From Guillardia theta CCMP2712 (lineage: Eukaryota; Cryptophyceae; Pyrenomonadales; Geminigeraceae): 64,000 bases of DNA. The translations under genes and the position numbers were made by a program. Positions 9,433 to 20,318 of the stretch are shown in pieces (position 1 is the stretch's first letter; each line of letters begins with the position of its first letter). The DNA is taken from the NCBI RefSeq assembly GCF_000315625.1, contig NW_005434637.1:1-64000 (forward strand), in the 5' to 3' direction. A model generated the notes under the pieces. The model searched no databases, was not told where the DNA came from, and saw nothing but the letters and a program-made list of their open reading frames with translations.

Positions 9433-10391
9433 TCAAATAATCAGATGTCTTCTAGGCCAAGATGTGACCTTATTGTTGGCTGTCACAGTTTCTCCCCATG
9501 CTTGCTGATCATACAGTGTAAACGAACCGCTTGAAGCAACTTCTTTGCTTACAGTAAGTTGCTCTGCTAGCCGATCTCTTTGTCTGAAATTTTTCAGAGT
9601 AAAGCAAAAAACAAAGCATTCCGCTATGATACCTACTAAGATTTTCGAACTCCTTGTTGAGATTGATAAGCTCCCTATACAAACTATAAGATCTTGCAAC
9701 AGCCAACGATAAATCCGACCGAGCCCGAGGACTCAAATTTGAGTCGTTTTCCGGCAAATGCAAATTTCTTCTCTTATCATTCGTATCGTCAGTGAGCCTA
9801 ATTACACCAAAGATCAAAACTTTCATGCTGAAATTTCATGTCACATACAAGGAATTTAGCTGATTTTCAATTTCTTTGAAGTTTTTTACATCTTCTTCAG
9901 TCGCAAATGCCAACTGAAATACCCCCTGCAATATTCATCGAAGTTGATGTCTTGGTGAGAAGTCTAATAACTCCTCAATACCTTTTCGCCAGTCTGAAAA
10001 AGGGAGGGTCCTTGACCTGATAATTTCAAAGAATCAAAGCAAGGTATACACGCTCAGAAATTACCAGGAAATTCCACCCACCAGCCAGCATACTCGTCTT
10101 TACTGGACAATCTTCCAACCTTCATTCCAAATTCAGGCCACGTTTTTCGATCTACGAAGTGACAAAGCGAGTCCAAAGACCTTTCCAACATGTTTTTTGC
10201 AGGCCCAATGATTTTGATACTCGATTGAAATCTTGACAAACTATGAAGGAAAATAGTGATTCAGCGTGAAATACAAAACTTGTTAACCTGTCCTTCGCAG
10301 CAGCAATTCGTTTCAACCAGGTCTTGCTTCTCGTTGCAATTTGAAGTTTCCAGCATCCCTCAGGTAAAGAATAATAATTTCTGTCAAGCAA
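9433..10391 (-). CDS. Hypothetical protein, multi-exon, minus strand
   Basis: A consistent exon chain on the minus strand joins in frame through four short GT-AG introns. Exon segments include AAAKDRL, then FGMKVGRLSSKDEYAGWWVE, then FATEEDVKNFKEIENQL, then RSYSLYRELINLNKEFENL, then QRDRLAEQL. It ends at 9433 after PRRHLII. The C-terminal part is likely helical and possibly coiled coil. No family is recognised. The first exon may lie further right, since an acceptor-like site precedes the apparent N-terminus at 10391. The gene is convergent with the PhyH-family gene, with about 300 bp between stops. Confidence 0.5.
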
Positions 10392-10399
10392 AGAGCTGT

Positions 10400-11100
10400 T
10401 ATAATTAACTTTCTTGTGGTACTCTCGGATGTCTATGGCGCCCTCTCATCAGCACCACGACACTTATCACCCCCCTTGTTTTCGGCTCCAATCATTCATC
10501 TTCCACTGGGCTTCAAGCCTCCTGGATCTCCCTCCCTCCTTCACTCCCCTACCTCCCCTACCATATCTTCCCTTCCCTTCCTCTCTCCCTTCTTTGGTGT
10601 ATCTTCGTTCTCTCCCTTCTGTCTCGCTATCTCTCGTGTATCGCTCTTGCTTATCACCCTCGCTTGTCGTTTTTGCTCACACACTTATTCGTTCTCTCTA
10701 AGCATATATTCCCTTTCACTTATTTCTCTTGTCGTTTACTCGTACACCTGTCTCTTGCTCGCTTCTATCTTTTTCGCATGTAGCCTATCTCCCCCTTCTC
10801 GGCCTCTTCTCAGTGCCTTCTCTCTGATTCATCTCTCGCTTGTTCCCTCATTGACTCTTTGCTGTCTAGATCCTCTACATCTCTCTCTTCTGCTCCTGCT
10901 CCTGCTCTTGCTCTTGCTCCTGCTCCTGCTCCTCCTTGTTCTTCTTCTTCTTCTGCTGCTGCTGCTCCTGCTCCTCCTTGTTCTTCTTCTGCTCCTGCTC
11001 CTGATCCTGATCCTCCTCCTCCTCCTCCTGCTCCTCCTTTGTTCTCTCGTAATACCACCTTTCTTTCCTCTCTCCTCCCCTTCCCTCTCTCATGAGTCTC
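10400..11100. repeat. Pyrimidine-rich low-complexity tract with CTCCTG repeats
   Basis: Strongly C/T-biased on the plus strand. From about 10880 to 11040 it becomes a degenerate CTCCTG/CTTCTG hexamer array. Long ORFs here (Leu/Ser/Pro-rich on plus, Glu/Gly-rich on minus) are products of the simple repeat. The tract may form the upstream region of the acetyltransferase gene. Confidence 0.75.
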
Positions 11101-11192
11101 ACCTAAAACAAAAAAGAAAAAAAGCAACATTGTAAAACGAGAGCATGAAAATGGTGGGAGCGCGCATGGACAATCAGACGAGGTGAGAGATT

Positions 11193-12251
11193 GTGGGCCA
11201 TGCAGCCTGTTGCTCGATAACAAATGCCATGTCTGAATCCTTGAGCCTCCCACCAACGGCTCCCCCTCCTTCACTGCCGCCATCGCCGCCGCCGCTGCCA
11301 CCACCACCACCACAGCGAATACCAACCTCACTCTCCGCTGCAGCATCGCAGGCAACAAGAACGGCAACATTTTGTGAAAGAAGTTTCGCTACTACCCATC
11401 AGTCTGAGATACACGACGTTGAGCTCAGTAGGATCAAAATTTGCTGGCTGGATACCCTCCCTTCATGCTTCTTGCACGAAGCTGCCCAACTGCTAAACTC
11501 CTATTGGCCTCGCTCGCATGATGCAAGACTTCGCAGTCTCGAAAGAAAGTGTCAACTTCCATTGCCGAGAAGTCTTTGCATATGTGAAGATCTGGATGAA
11601 ACGAGTGTCCAAGATGAGCTCTCGTCTGTTAGGCTCCTTGGCCATGCGAGATTGAAGCAGTGTGCCTTTCATTCAAAGGCGGTCAACTTCAACTAACAAT
11701 ATTTTTATCAGGTGTGAAGACGAGGACGTGATCGTTGAATCTGTCATCATCAAGAATAACCAGCGGGGGCTTGGACTTGGAAGGCTGTTGATGGATGCCG
11801 TGGAGTCGGTAAAGTTTTGAATTGTCATGTATACGCCTTCATCTTGCATGCCGTAGGAAGTGCGGAAAATGAGAAAGAAGAGAATATATCTGAGCACTTC
11901 AGACAAGAAGGTTGACACCATGGCTTGCATTTCTTATTTAATCATACCAATCATCCAGCCTTTCTATCTTAAATTAGGATATGTCATCTCTTCACTTCCG
12001 CCGAAAGCAATGTCAGGGAGTGTTCGCCTGCTGCGAGAAGGTCTCTGCAACTCTGCTTATTGCTTGCTTCATGACGATGTGTGCCCAAAGGTGACGCCAA
12101 GCATCTCCTCTCTCGCCTTGTCCGCGGCGATGTAGATTTGCTTGTTCCTAAGACTCTTTTCATGATTGATTGTGTTTATCAGAGCCAGGGGGAGACTTTG
12201 AGCTGGCTTGTCAAGGAACTAGAGAAAGTAGAAGGAGAGCAGGTATACTGA
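11193..12251 (+). CDS. NAA80: NAA80-like N-alpha-acetyltransferase (GNAT), multi-exon
   Basis: The exon chain joins in frame through short introns, for example one from about 11661 to 11712 with a CTAAC branch point. After an N-terminal proline tract (PPPLPPPPP) come LNSYWPRSHDARLRSLE and LLGHARLKQ. The acetyl-CoA-binding segment follows: VESVIIKNNQRGLGLGRLLM, which matches the V-x-x-x-x-R/Q-G-x-G-x-G/A motif A of GNAT enzymes. A later exon has PFYLKLGYV, the typical GNAT motif B. The WPRS...RLxSL signature and the GHARL strand match NAA80 (NAT6/FUS2), the cytosolic enzyme that acetylates the processed N-terminus of actin. The C-terminal tail ends GEQVY at 12251. The start at 11193 could be replaced by the Met at 11229. 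Confidence 0.75.
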
Positions 12252-12389
12252 AGGATCGAATATGATTTAAATTCATTTCTCAAAGAGTTGAAGGAGTGAC
12301 CAGAGAAGTAATCCCTTACCTGGTAGTCAAACAATAACATCACTCGAAGCTTTGAAGTGGAAGAGTCTGAAAAATTGAATGTTACTATT

Positions 12390-13060
12390 GACAGAAATCA
12401 GAGAGTCAAAGCGTGATCTTTGCTACCACGCTCTTGATGCCTGTTGGCGATCGTATTTTGAAAGCTTGGAGCATCAGCACTTTGGGTGTTGTTACTAACT
12501 GTTCCTGTTATGTAAATAGCAGATCAAAACTTCTGCGGAGAGAAACAACTTCACTTTGACCACTTTCATGCGCAAGGTCTCGCCACACATCTATGCGGGC
12601 TTTACTTCGTTTGGCGAGGGAAAAACCATTCTTACCTCGCATTTCTCAGCTTCTTTGTCTATCATTGATTTACAAGCATAGCATGGCTTGTACAGGACAT
12701 CATGATTCCCAGATCTGCATAGAGGTGGCCTCAACTCAAACAAGGTCAGTGAAATCAACCTTGCATCTCTGTACAAGGAATTAGCCCGTTCCGTTTCTGT
12801 CATCTCGTTGAACGACATTCTAATCTCCTTCGATCCACAAATCTATGTGTGATTGCATCAAAATTCCAGGTGACAGTTATGAATTGCTGACCTCGCAGAC
12901 TTTCGCATGCAGGCCAAGTTTGGAATCACATTGGAGGCACGCAGCATGATCTTCGGAACAGGAAGACGGTTTGCGATGAACGAATTCACAGGCTTCAATG
13001 TCTTCAAAAGTCTTCATACCTGCTTCCCCTTCACTCACAATCAAGTTTTTGGACCTTGCT
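12390..13060 (+). CDS. Possible gene of unknown function (exon fragments)
   Basis: Several plus-strand open segments flanked by plausible splice sites look protein-like. One encodes IKTSAERNNFTLTTFMRK and continues with YAGFTSFGEGKTILTSHF. Another encodes EINLASLYKELARSVSVISL. A third encodes AKFGITLEARSMIFGTGRRF. I cannot chain them with confidence (one implied intron would be only ~30 nt) and recognise no family. An opposing minus-strand frame at 12591-12818 is less convincing. Treat the boundaries as approximate. Confidence 0.25.
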
Positions 13061-13067
13061 TCCCTCT

Positions 13068-13150
13068 TCGCTCCCCTCCCCGCTCCCCTCCCCGCTCCCC
13101 TCCCCGCTCCCCTCCCCGCTCCCCTCCCCGCTCCCCTCCCCGCTCCCCTT
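13068..13150. repeat. 12-bp tandem repeat
   Basis: About seven copies of CGCTCCCCTCCC in perfect tandem. The RSPP/GEGS-repeat reading frames across it are artefacts. A poly-T then poly-A stretch follows at about 13200-13222. Confidence 0.9.
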
Positions 13151-13264
13151 CTCAAGCGAGAGTTGACAAGGAACGGACTTTTCGCCCGACTCCGATTGAT
13201 TTTTTTTGAAAAAAAAAAAAAGATTTGATTGACCTCGCGGCCTTTCCACACTCTCGACCTGCAG

Positions 13265-14104
13265 GAAGCTACAAGAGCCAGCTAGCTCTGACGCTTTCAA
13301 GGGCGAAGCTACAAGAGCCAGCTAGCTCTGACGCTTTCAAGGGCGAAGCTACAAGAGCCAGCTAGCTCTGACGCTTTCAAGGGCGAAGCTACAAGAGCCA
13401 GCTAGCCCTGACGCTTTCAAGGGCGAAGCTACAAGAGCCAGCTAGCTCTGACGCTTTCAAGGGCGAAGCTACAAGAGCCAGCTAGCTCTGACGCTTTCAA
13501 GGGCGAAGCTACAAGAGCCAGCTAGCTCTGACGCTTTCAAGGGCGAAGCTACAAGAGCCAGCTAGCTCTGACGCTTTCAAGGGCGAAGCTACAAGAGCCA
13601 GCTAGCTCTGACGCTTTCAAGGGCGAAGCTACAAGAGCCAGCTAGCTCTGAAGCTTTCAAGGGCGAAGCTACAAGAGCCAGCTAGCTCTGACGCTTTCAA
13701 GGGCGAAGCTACAAGAGCCAGCTAGCTCTGACGCTTTCAAGGGCGAAGCTACAAGAGCCAGCTAGCTCTGAAGCTTTCAAGGGCGAAGCTACAAGAGCCA
13801 GCTAGCTCTGACGCTTTCAAGGGCGAAGCTACAAGAGCCAGCTAGCTCTGAAGCTTTCAAGGGCGAAGCTACAAGAGCCAGCTAGCTCTGACGCTTTCAA
13901 GGGCGAAGCTACAAGAGCCAGCTAGCCCTGACGCTTTCAAGGGCGAAGCTACAAGAGCCAGCTAGCTCTGACGCTTTCAAGGGCGAAGCTACAAGAGCCA
14001 GCTAGCTCTGACGCTTTCAAGGGCGAAGCTACAAGAGCCAGCTAGCTCTGACGCTTTCAAGGGCGAAGCTACAAGAGCCAGCTAGCTCTGAAGCTTTCAA
14101 GGGC
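13265..14104. repeat. 40-bp minisatellite, 21 copies
   Basis: Exactly 840 bp made of 21 copies of a 40-bp unit beginning GAAGCTACAAGAGCCAGCTA and ending TTTCAAGGGC. Copies are almost identical. The commonest variants are C/A at one site (GACGC versus GAAGC) and T/C in GCTCTG. Each unit holds AGAGC...GCTCT arms around a 6-nt loop, so it can form a small hairpin. No length change occurs within the array. Confidence 0.95.
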
Positions 14105-14423
14105 GAAGCTAGCCTTCATACGTGAAACTGTCATACCGATAGCACTGCGGAGCAGAGAATAACTCTTTGCGAGATTTTCCCACAGATTACCATTGTGGCT
14201 CATCAACCTCACCGATGGACGTTTCCACGACCATTTCATTTCTTGTTCAGGCTTATCGTTATCATGACACAGAAGCTGCCTTTCATGAATAGACAGGGGC
14301 TGAGATCAGGTGAAATGATAGGCAGTTGTAAACATCTCACCAAGATGGTTTTTGTCTGAATAGATTTCCTTTGTTTTGATTCTGTTTGTTGTAATTTTTC
14401 TAAGGAAGTCCAAGAACCCTAAC
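14105..14423. other. Intergenic after the minisatellite
   Basis: A/T-rich sequence with no supported gene. It probably includes the 3' untranslated region of the minus-strand deubiquitinase. Confidence 0.4.
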
Positions 14424-17400
14424 TCATGAATCTTTGTTAGCATTCTTGTAACATGAAGTATGAATGTAGACTAAAAGATAGCCCCCGGTCCTCCAATCGC
14501 TTCGCTGTGCACGCAGTGCATCGCCCAAAGATGACACCATAGCATCATCGTATCTGTTCCACTGCTTATGTTCGTGGTCAAATATGTCGCTGACGTAATG
14601 TCCAGACGACGCAGATTGTCCACAGTGCGACACGATGGCATGTAGCCGAAATTCGGAATCAATCAAGTTGCAACGAGACTCAAAGTCCACATCCTCGCTT
14701 TCTGAGTCTGCGCCCTCGTCAACATTGTCTTCTACAGAGGAATCATCTGAAGTAAGATCAACGTCAGCAGATTTTTCGTTTCCTTGCTCGCTCAGTTCTA
14801 AGGCTGCTCGAAGGTCGTCTTCTTCGGTGCCAAGCGAGAACTAGTCAAACCAAGTCATGTAAGAAACTCCATCAGATATCAAATCACCTTTGTTCTATCA
14901 AAATTGTTATGCGAAGGTATATCTTTCTTAGCAATGTACTCGGCCATTGAAGCCTGTATCGCCATCGACAGCGCTTCTTCTTCTGCCATTTGCCCCTCTT
15001 CCTTCCTCTCTGTATTTGATGTTTTTCTTGGTTTTTGTGACTGTTCAGCCATGCTTTCTTCCCTCATTCGCTTTCCAGTGAGAGAAGCTTTTCCTTGCGT
15101 ATTTGCATCACTTGCCAATCCTTCCCTATCGACTTCTTCGAAGTCAAGTTTTCGTTGAATTCCTGCATGAGCCAATTAATGTGATATTCGGAAAGATATT
15201 GAATATACCTGGTGAACAATGGTCTTGCACATTGTCAAGACAAAGAACGTCGGTGTCATTCAATTTACAAGAGTTGTTTCCACGTTTGCTCTCATGCATT
15301 TTCGTCGGAAGGGATGATAGCACATTGTGTTGTTTTGAAGAGGACATGGTATGATCGCAATGGCCTAAAGTAGAAGTGCTGTGTCCCATCCTTGCTCCAG
15401 GTGTGGCAAGGGTAGAGCATGACAGCTTTGTTTGTTGCAAATATGTCGTATCAGCTGAGAGTATCTGAACAGAAACGTAAATACAATCGAATCATTGAAG
15501 ACAGAAACAGTATCACCTTTGCTTCCGACGGACAATCTTTTGGTTTTTGCGTTCCATTGATGCAGAATTCTTTAACATTCAGAATTTTCGGAACTTCGAC
15601 TGGAACGCTTGATTTTTCATACTTTCCCTCGGACCAGTCAACCTTAAAACGCTTGAGGTGCACTACCAATATTCTTGGTAGTTTTAAGAACTGCAGGACG
15701 TGTCAGTTGAAGTTATAATGCCTCAAAAAGTAAATCACCTTGTGAGAAGCAAGGGTTTCAGTGTGATTGCATTTCTCACACCTGTATTCCAATACGTTGT
15801 CAGAGAAATAATCTGAAACCAAATCCTGCAATCGAAGTTTGTTTTCTTGATCCTGCAAAGTATTAGCAATTTTTTTATATTGCAAGAATGAAACATGAGA
15901 AACGGTAAGATTTACCAAGTCAATATCTGGAATTGGAAGGGAGATTTCTCGGAAACATTCCTTTTTGTTGCGATTGTACTTGCAAGCAGTGTTGCGGCAC
16001 TGCAATCTGTGAATGACCTGACAGACAAACTTATTTGTGCAAAGTGCAAGTTTCTAAAACTTACTTCGAAGCCCATATTGTCATCAACAGTATTACATAC
16101 AGGAAAACTCCGTGTCAACTTTTTTGACTTCAAACTTTTCTCAAGCTTTGATAGATAAGTCAGTCCACACGAACACGGTTAGTTTTCGTCAATCAACCCT
16201 TTTCAGCTCCATCGAAATGGCATCGAGACAATTTGTATAGAATTCATGCGCATCTTGTTGTTCTTGACCAGCGAATTGCTTAGATCTGACACAAACACTC
16301 ACAAAAGAATCAGTCACCCTGAAGGCAACCTCTTTCCGACAGCTTCTTTCAAAGGTCTCAAATCAAGAACACCATGGTTTTTACTCTGTGTCTGAGAGGT
16401 TCATATTGTGAGCAGACTTTAGACTTTGTGAACTTTGTGCATATATCATGCCTGTTTTGATATCCCTCGCAGAGCGTTGAAAATGTGTAGCCTTAAGCCG
16501 ACATGAATATAATCCTCGGTTTTCAATCCTGTCTTCAGTATAGTAGAAATACTGAATAATTAGAAAAATTAACGCCCAATCATTGATTTCCAATTAAATG
16601 TGGCTACCTTTCAATGTCATGCACAAAAGTCTTGAGATTCACAAGTACACTTGTGATGGCTGCCATGTAGCAGGAGTTTCCGATGTTCCGGAAGCCCGAG
16701 AGCTGTAAGGGTTTCCCATAAAAGTTTGTCATTTTAGTTTGTTCTTTATTTGGAGTGCTGATAACTCCTGTAGTCTGGTATGACGGAATCAATTTCACAC
16801 ATTGACTTCTATGCAAACCTTGATCTTAGGAGAGCTTCCTAATTTGGATGCTGTTGAAACATAAATATCCTTGAGGTTATCGATGTGTTCAATTTTCTTT
16901 GTAAGGCTTGTCTTCACTAAAGCACCAGCCCTTTTGCTTCCCATCCTTTCAATTCTTGAAATTTCATCCTGAAGTTGAGTTGAAATTGATATACGACACC
17001 AAACACAAAGTAGAATGCAATCAGCTAAAAAGAAATTCATACCTTCGACATTTGTTTCTTTTCTCCACTTGATAATGGCCCTGAACATTGTTGTACGACA
17101 ACGGAAGGAACTGTACCATCACATCGGATAAATAGATTCGGAAATCCCATTAAATCCTGCGCTGACTCTGCTACCTTTATCAAGTTGTCAAATTGAGACC
17201 TTTTAGTTTTGTTGGTGACTCGCAAATATAGAGGACACTCCACCACTCCATTCAATCCATGGACCGAGAAGACTATCTTAAAACTGGTATGATCACTGTC
17301 TACACGAGAGACGGTCCGAAGTCTCTGGTGTCTCACTGTTGTTGTTCCATTGACAACACATCGCACGAAAAACATTGGCGCATTCCTTCCAGTGTGATAA

Positions 17401-17690
17401 GCAACCCACAGACAGTCTCCCTGTATTCACAGTTCACTCGTAGTAAATGGGCACAAATAGACTACCTTTGATGTTTCCATCTGTGCTCCAGTATACAGCA
17501 AGTCTCCAAATACCCAAAAGTCGGTTGAAAGATGTTGGAACTCATGCTCACAACCCATGGTCCCAAGTGTCTCGGCAAGGCCAGGAAAAAGCTTCGTTTG
17601 CTGCTGAGGATAGAGATTTCGCCTGCATACAGCACCAAATAGTCAGTTGTTGCTTTTGCAATGAGGCCATGGGTACAATTGATGAATGAA
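14424..17690 (-). CDS. USP37-like ubiquitin carboxyl-terminal hydrolase, multi-exon
   Basis: Peptidase C19 with its boxes split over many exons. The Cys box is GFRNIGNSCYMAA (about 16660-16690), where GNSC holds the nucleophile. A zinc-ribbon region follows (two Cys near 15990, then YRCEKCNHTET near 15770). Then come VVHLKRFKVDWSEGKY (about 15640) and the His box SGHYVSDIFDHEHKQWNRYDD, ending GGYLLVY (about 14490-14610). Two ubiquitin-interacting motifs lie inside the catalytic domain: EEEALSMAIQASMAEY (about 14940) and EEDDLRAALELSEQ (about 14800). Upstream exons (about 17040-17690) may encode the PH-like N-terminal domain of the USP37/USP29 group. UIM insertion between Cys and His boxes is the hallmark of USP37. 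The start codon is not resolved. Confidence 0.75.
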
Positions 17691-17699
17691 CTTCAACAA

Positions 17700-18950
17700 A
17701 CTCAGGTATTCAAATGGAATTCGGAAGGCTATGGCTCTTGAAATAAAAAGCAGTTCTCTACTGCCACCGCCAATCCATGCTTGCCTCTCTTATATTTAGG
17801 TATTCGTGCTTGTCGATTCATGCTCACTCGCTCCCACGCACTTTTCCTCCTGCCGCCTTTCTCCATCATACGCTTGCATGAAACAACACAGCACCATACG
17901 CGCGGGAACAAGCCCTTCCACACAACCATTCCCTACCCTACCTACAGCAGGAAATATTGAGGGTAGTGGTACTAAAGGTTCGGAAGGCTCATCCGGCCGT
18001 GAACGTGAACTTCGGAACTTGCCACCCGGGCCGGGCCGTCTGAGTCTTTCCTAAGTTACCGTACTCAAACGGTTATGTTGAACTTAAACTTGAACAGTGA
18101 CTGCCACGGATCACTGCCACGGAACGAGCCTCCGTGGGACTCCGGCGAGGACGATGATCAGCAGAGCCTGAACCCGGCACGGCTGCCCGGCAGGAGGGCA
18201 GTGGCCGCCGGCGTTGAAAAGCGAAGGCCCTGATTGGGGGATGCCGGCGTTGAAAAGCGAAGGCCCTGATTGGGGGATGCCTGACTCAGTGAGTCAATGA
18301 GCTGACGACCGTACCTACCGTACTGTAGTTCTCGACTCTCATTTATCCTCAGAGACACCGTGACGGTCGGGACGGCGCGGGGATGATTGCCGCCGTCCGT
18401 AAAATAAGCCGGGGCGGCCATGCTACCCGTAGGCACAGCAGGCTTGCGGCGAGGCCGAGCCTGGGCCTCGCGGCGCGGCCTGACCGTGTGGGTGACCGTG
18501 ACCATCATGGCATCCGAGGCCGGCGCGGCCGCACCCGCGGCTGGTGACAGTGTCGACATTATCGCTGTGTAATTTATATCGGAAGTTGTGCAGGGCTGAT
18601 AATGAGAGTCACGGTGACGGTGAGTGCTAGCGAGCTTTCAAAGTTTGAATCGACCCTTGAAGGCTAAGTGACTGCAAGAAAGGACCGTTCAGTAACAAAC
18701 TTCGTCAGCCAGGTCACGACATTATTGCCATAGAACAGTCCGATCTTCATCGATTTATCGCTCCTTCACTGGATTGTGCCATGATAGAAAATAGAGAACG
18801 GTGACGGACGAGGCGACAAAGGCTCTGCTCAGGAATGAGGCAAGACCTCAGGCATCAACTTGCGCTCCTTCACGAGGCAGGACACGCGGGACACGGAATT
18901 TCCCATGTTGTTTACAGCTTCTGTTTGTTCCTTGAGTTGAGCCTCGTGAG
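17700..18950. other. Gene-poor region with a GC-rich island
   Basis: No gene with domain support. The part around 18010-18560 is clearly GC-rich compared with its neighbours. It contains a tandem ~34-bp duplication (GCCGGCGTTGAAAAGCGAAG at about 18207 and 18243) and several CCGTGAC/GTCACGG motifs. The 133-codon minus-strand ORF at 18158-18559 is explained by low stop frequency in GC-rich DNA and by that duplication. Confidence 0.5.
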
Positions 18951-18954
18951 AAGC

Positions 18955-19665
18955 TAGATTTCTGAGAGGCTAGGCTTCTGCGAGGCTAGGCTTCTGAGAG
19001 GCTAGGCTTCTGCGAGGCTAGGCTTCTGAGAGGATAGGCTTCTGAGAGGCTAGGCTTCTGAGAGGATAGGCTTCTGAGAGGATAGGCTTCTGAGAGGCTA
19101 GGCTTCTGAGAGGATAGGCTTCTGAGAGGATAGGCTTCTGAGAGGCTAGGCTTCTGAGAGGCTAGGCTTCTGAGAGGCTAGGCTTCTGAGAGGCTAGGCT
19201 TCTGAGAGGCTAGGCTTCTGAGAGGCTAGGCTTCTGAGAGGCTAGGCTTCTGAGAGGCTAGGCTTCTGAGAGGCTAGGCTTCTGAGAGGCTAGGCTTCTG
19301 AAAGGCTGGGCTTCTGAGAGGCTAGGCTTCTGAGAGGCTAGGCTTCTGAGAGGCTAGGCTTCTGCGAGGCTAGGCTTCTGCGAGGCTAGGCTTCTGAGAG
19401 GATAGGCTTCTGAGAGGCTAGGCTTCTGAGAGGATAGGCTTCTGAGAGGCTAGGCTTCTGAGAGGCTAGGCTTCTGAGAGGATAGGCTTCTGAGAGGCTA
19501 GATTTCTGAGAGGCTAGGCTTCTGCGAGGCTAGGCTTCTGAGAGGCTAGGCTTCTGAGAGGCTAGGCTTCTGAGAGGCTAGGCTTCTGCGAGGCTAGGCT
19601 TCTGAGAGGCTAGGCTTCTGAGAGGCTAGGCTTCTGAGAGGCTAGGCTTCTGAGAGGCTAGGCGT
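18955..19665. repeat. 16-bp minisatellite, roughly 44 copies
   Basis: Tandem array of GAGAGGCTAGGCTTCT with common variants GCGAGGCTAGG and GAGAGGATAGG. The copy number is estimated from length. The array starts within GAAGCTAGATTTCTGAGAGG and ends at GGCTAGGCGTTCGG. It is non-coding. Confidence 0.95.
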
Positions 19666-20246
19666 TCGGAGACAATCTTGTCGATCTGGGCCTCCGACGG
19701 CCAAATCTTCCGCCGTTTCCCAGATTGAGAAACACCTGCTGATGTAGACTAGCGGTCCCGGTTGCACCTCAGTTTCAATGAGGACCAGGAGATGATCGAA
19801 CTGTGAGCGAGAAACATGTATGCACTGCACCTATTTCTCTGCATGTTCGGCAGTTCTCGACATTTTCATTCGTTTTCCTCATTAGGAGAGCACTTGATAA
19901 AAGCACGAGAGCAGAAAAGAAGGCACGTAGTTGGGGTGGGGTGGTGGTGGAGGGCGGGGGAGCGAGAGTGAGGACGCAAGAAGGGCAAGAATTACTGGCT
20001 GTGGAAGTACAGGTTTGGTTTTTGTGAGATGATTCTCCACACCCCTTCGGCCCCGCAACATGCACGACGCTGTAAGAGGAGGAAGACGACAAGGAGAGAG
20101 GAAAGGGAGGAGCGGGACCAGGAAAGGTCATGAACATGAACATGAACATGCAGCAGCGTCATGACGCAAGTGAATTGACCATGGCTATATAGCAAACTAA
20201 CATGGCAGATCTGCCAAGGCGAGCGCAACAACGTGCGCTTCTGACT
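19666..20246. other. Intergenic, no supported gene
   Basis: Short open frames on both strands, including a minus-strand 124-codon frame with a cysteine- and serine-rich translation, lack domain or splice support. A repeated GAACAT run occurs at about 20131-20150. Confidence 0.4.
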
Positions 20247-20318
20247 GCCGTGTTAGTATAGTGGTCAGTATCCCCGCCTGTCACGCGGGAGACCTGGGTT
20301 CAATTCCCAGACGCGGCG
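20247..20318 (+). tRNA. tRNA-Asp (anticodon GTC)
   Basis: A complete 72-nt cloverleaf. The acceptor arms are GCCGTGT and ACGCGGC with discriminator G. The D-arm has TTAGTATAGTGG (A box). The anticodon stem CCCGC/GCGGG holds the loop CTGTCAC with anticodon GTC, and the T-arm has GGTTCAATTCC (B box). It has no intron and no encoded CCA. It matches the usual eukaryotic tRNA-Asp pattern and sits alone in a gene-poor stretch. Confidence 0.95.

Noticed and set aside
10416-11135. 239-codon Leu/Ser-rich plus ORF and Glu/Gly-rich minus ORFs
   Set aside because: Pure consequence of CTCCTG/CTTCTG low-complexity DNA.
12877-13300. Minus-strand ORFs with GEGS/GAGR repeats
   Set aside because: Translation of the 12-bp tandem repeat; no splice or domain support.
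13265-14104. CRISPR array
   Set aside because: Units are fully tandem with no unique spacers, and the context is eukaryotic; it is a minisatellite.
18158-18559. 133-codon GC-rich minus-strand ORF
   Set aside because: Explained by low stop-codon density in a GC island and by an internal 34-bp duplication.
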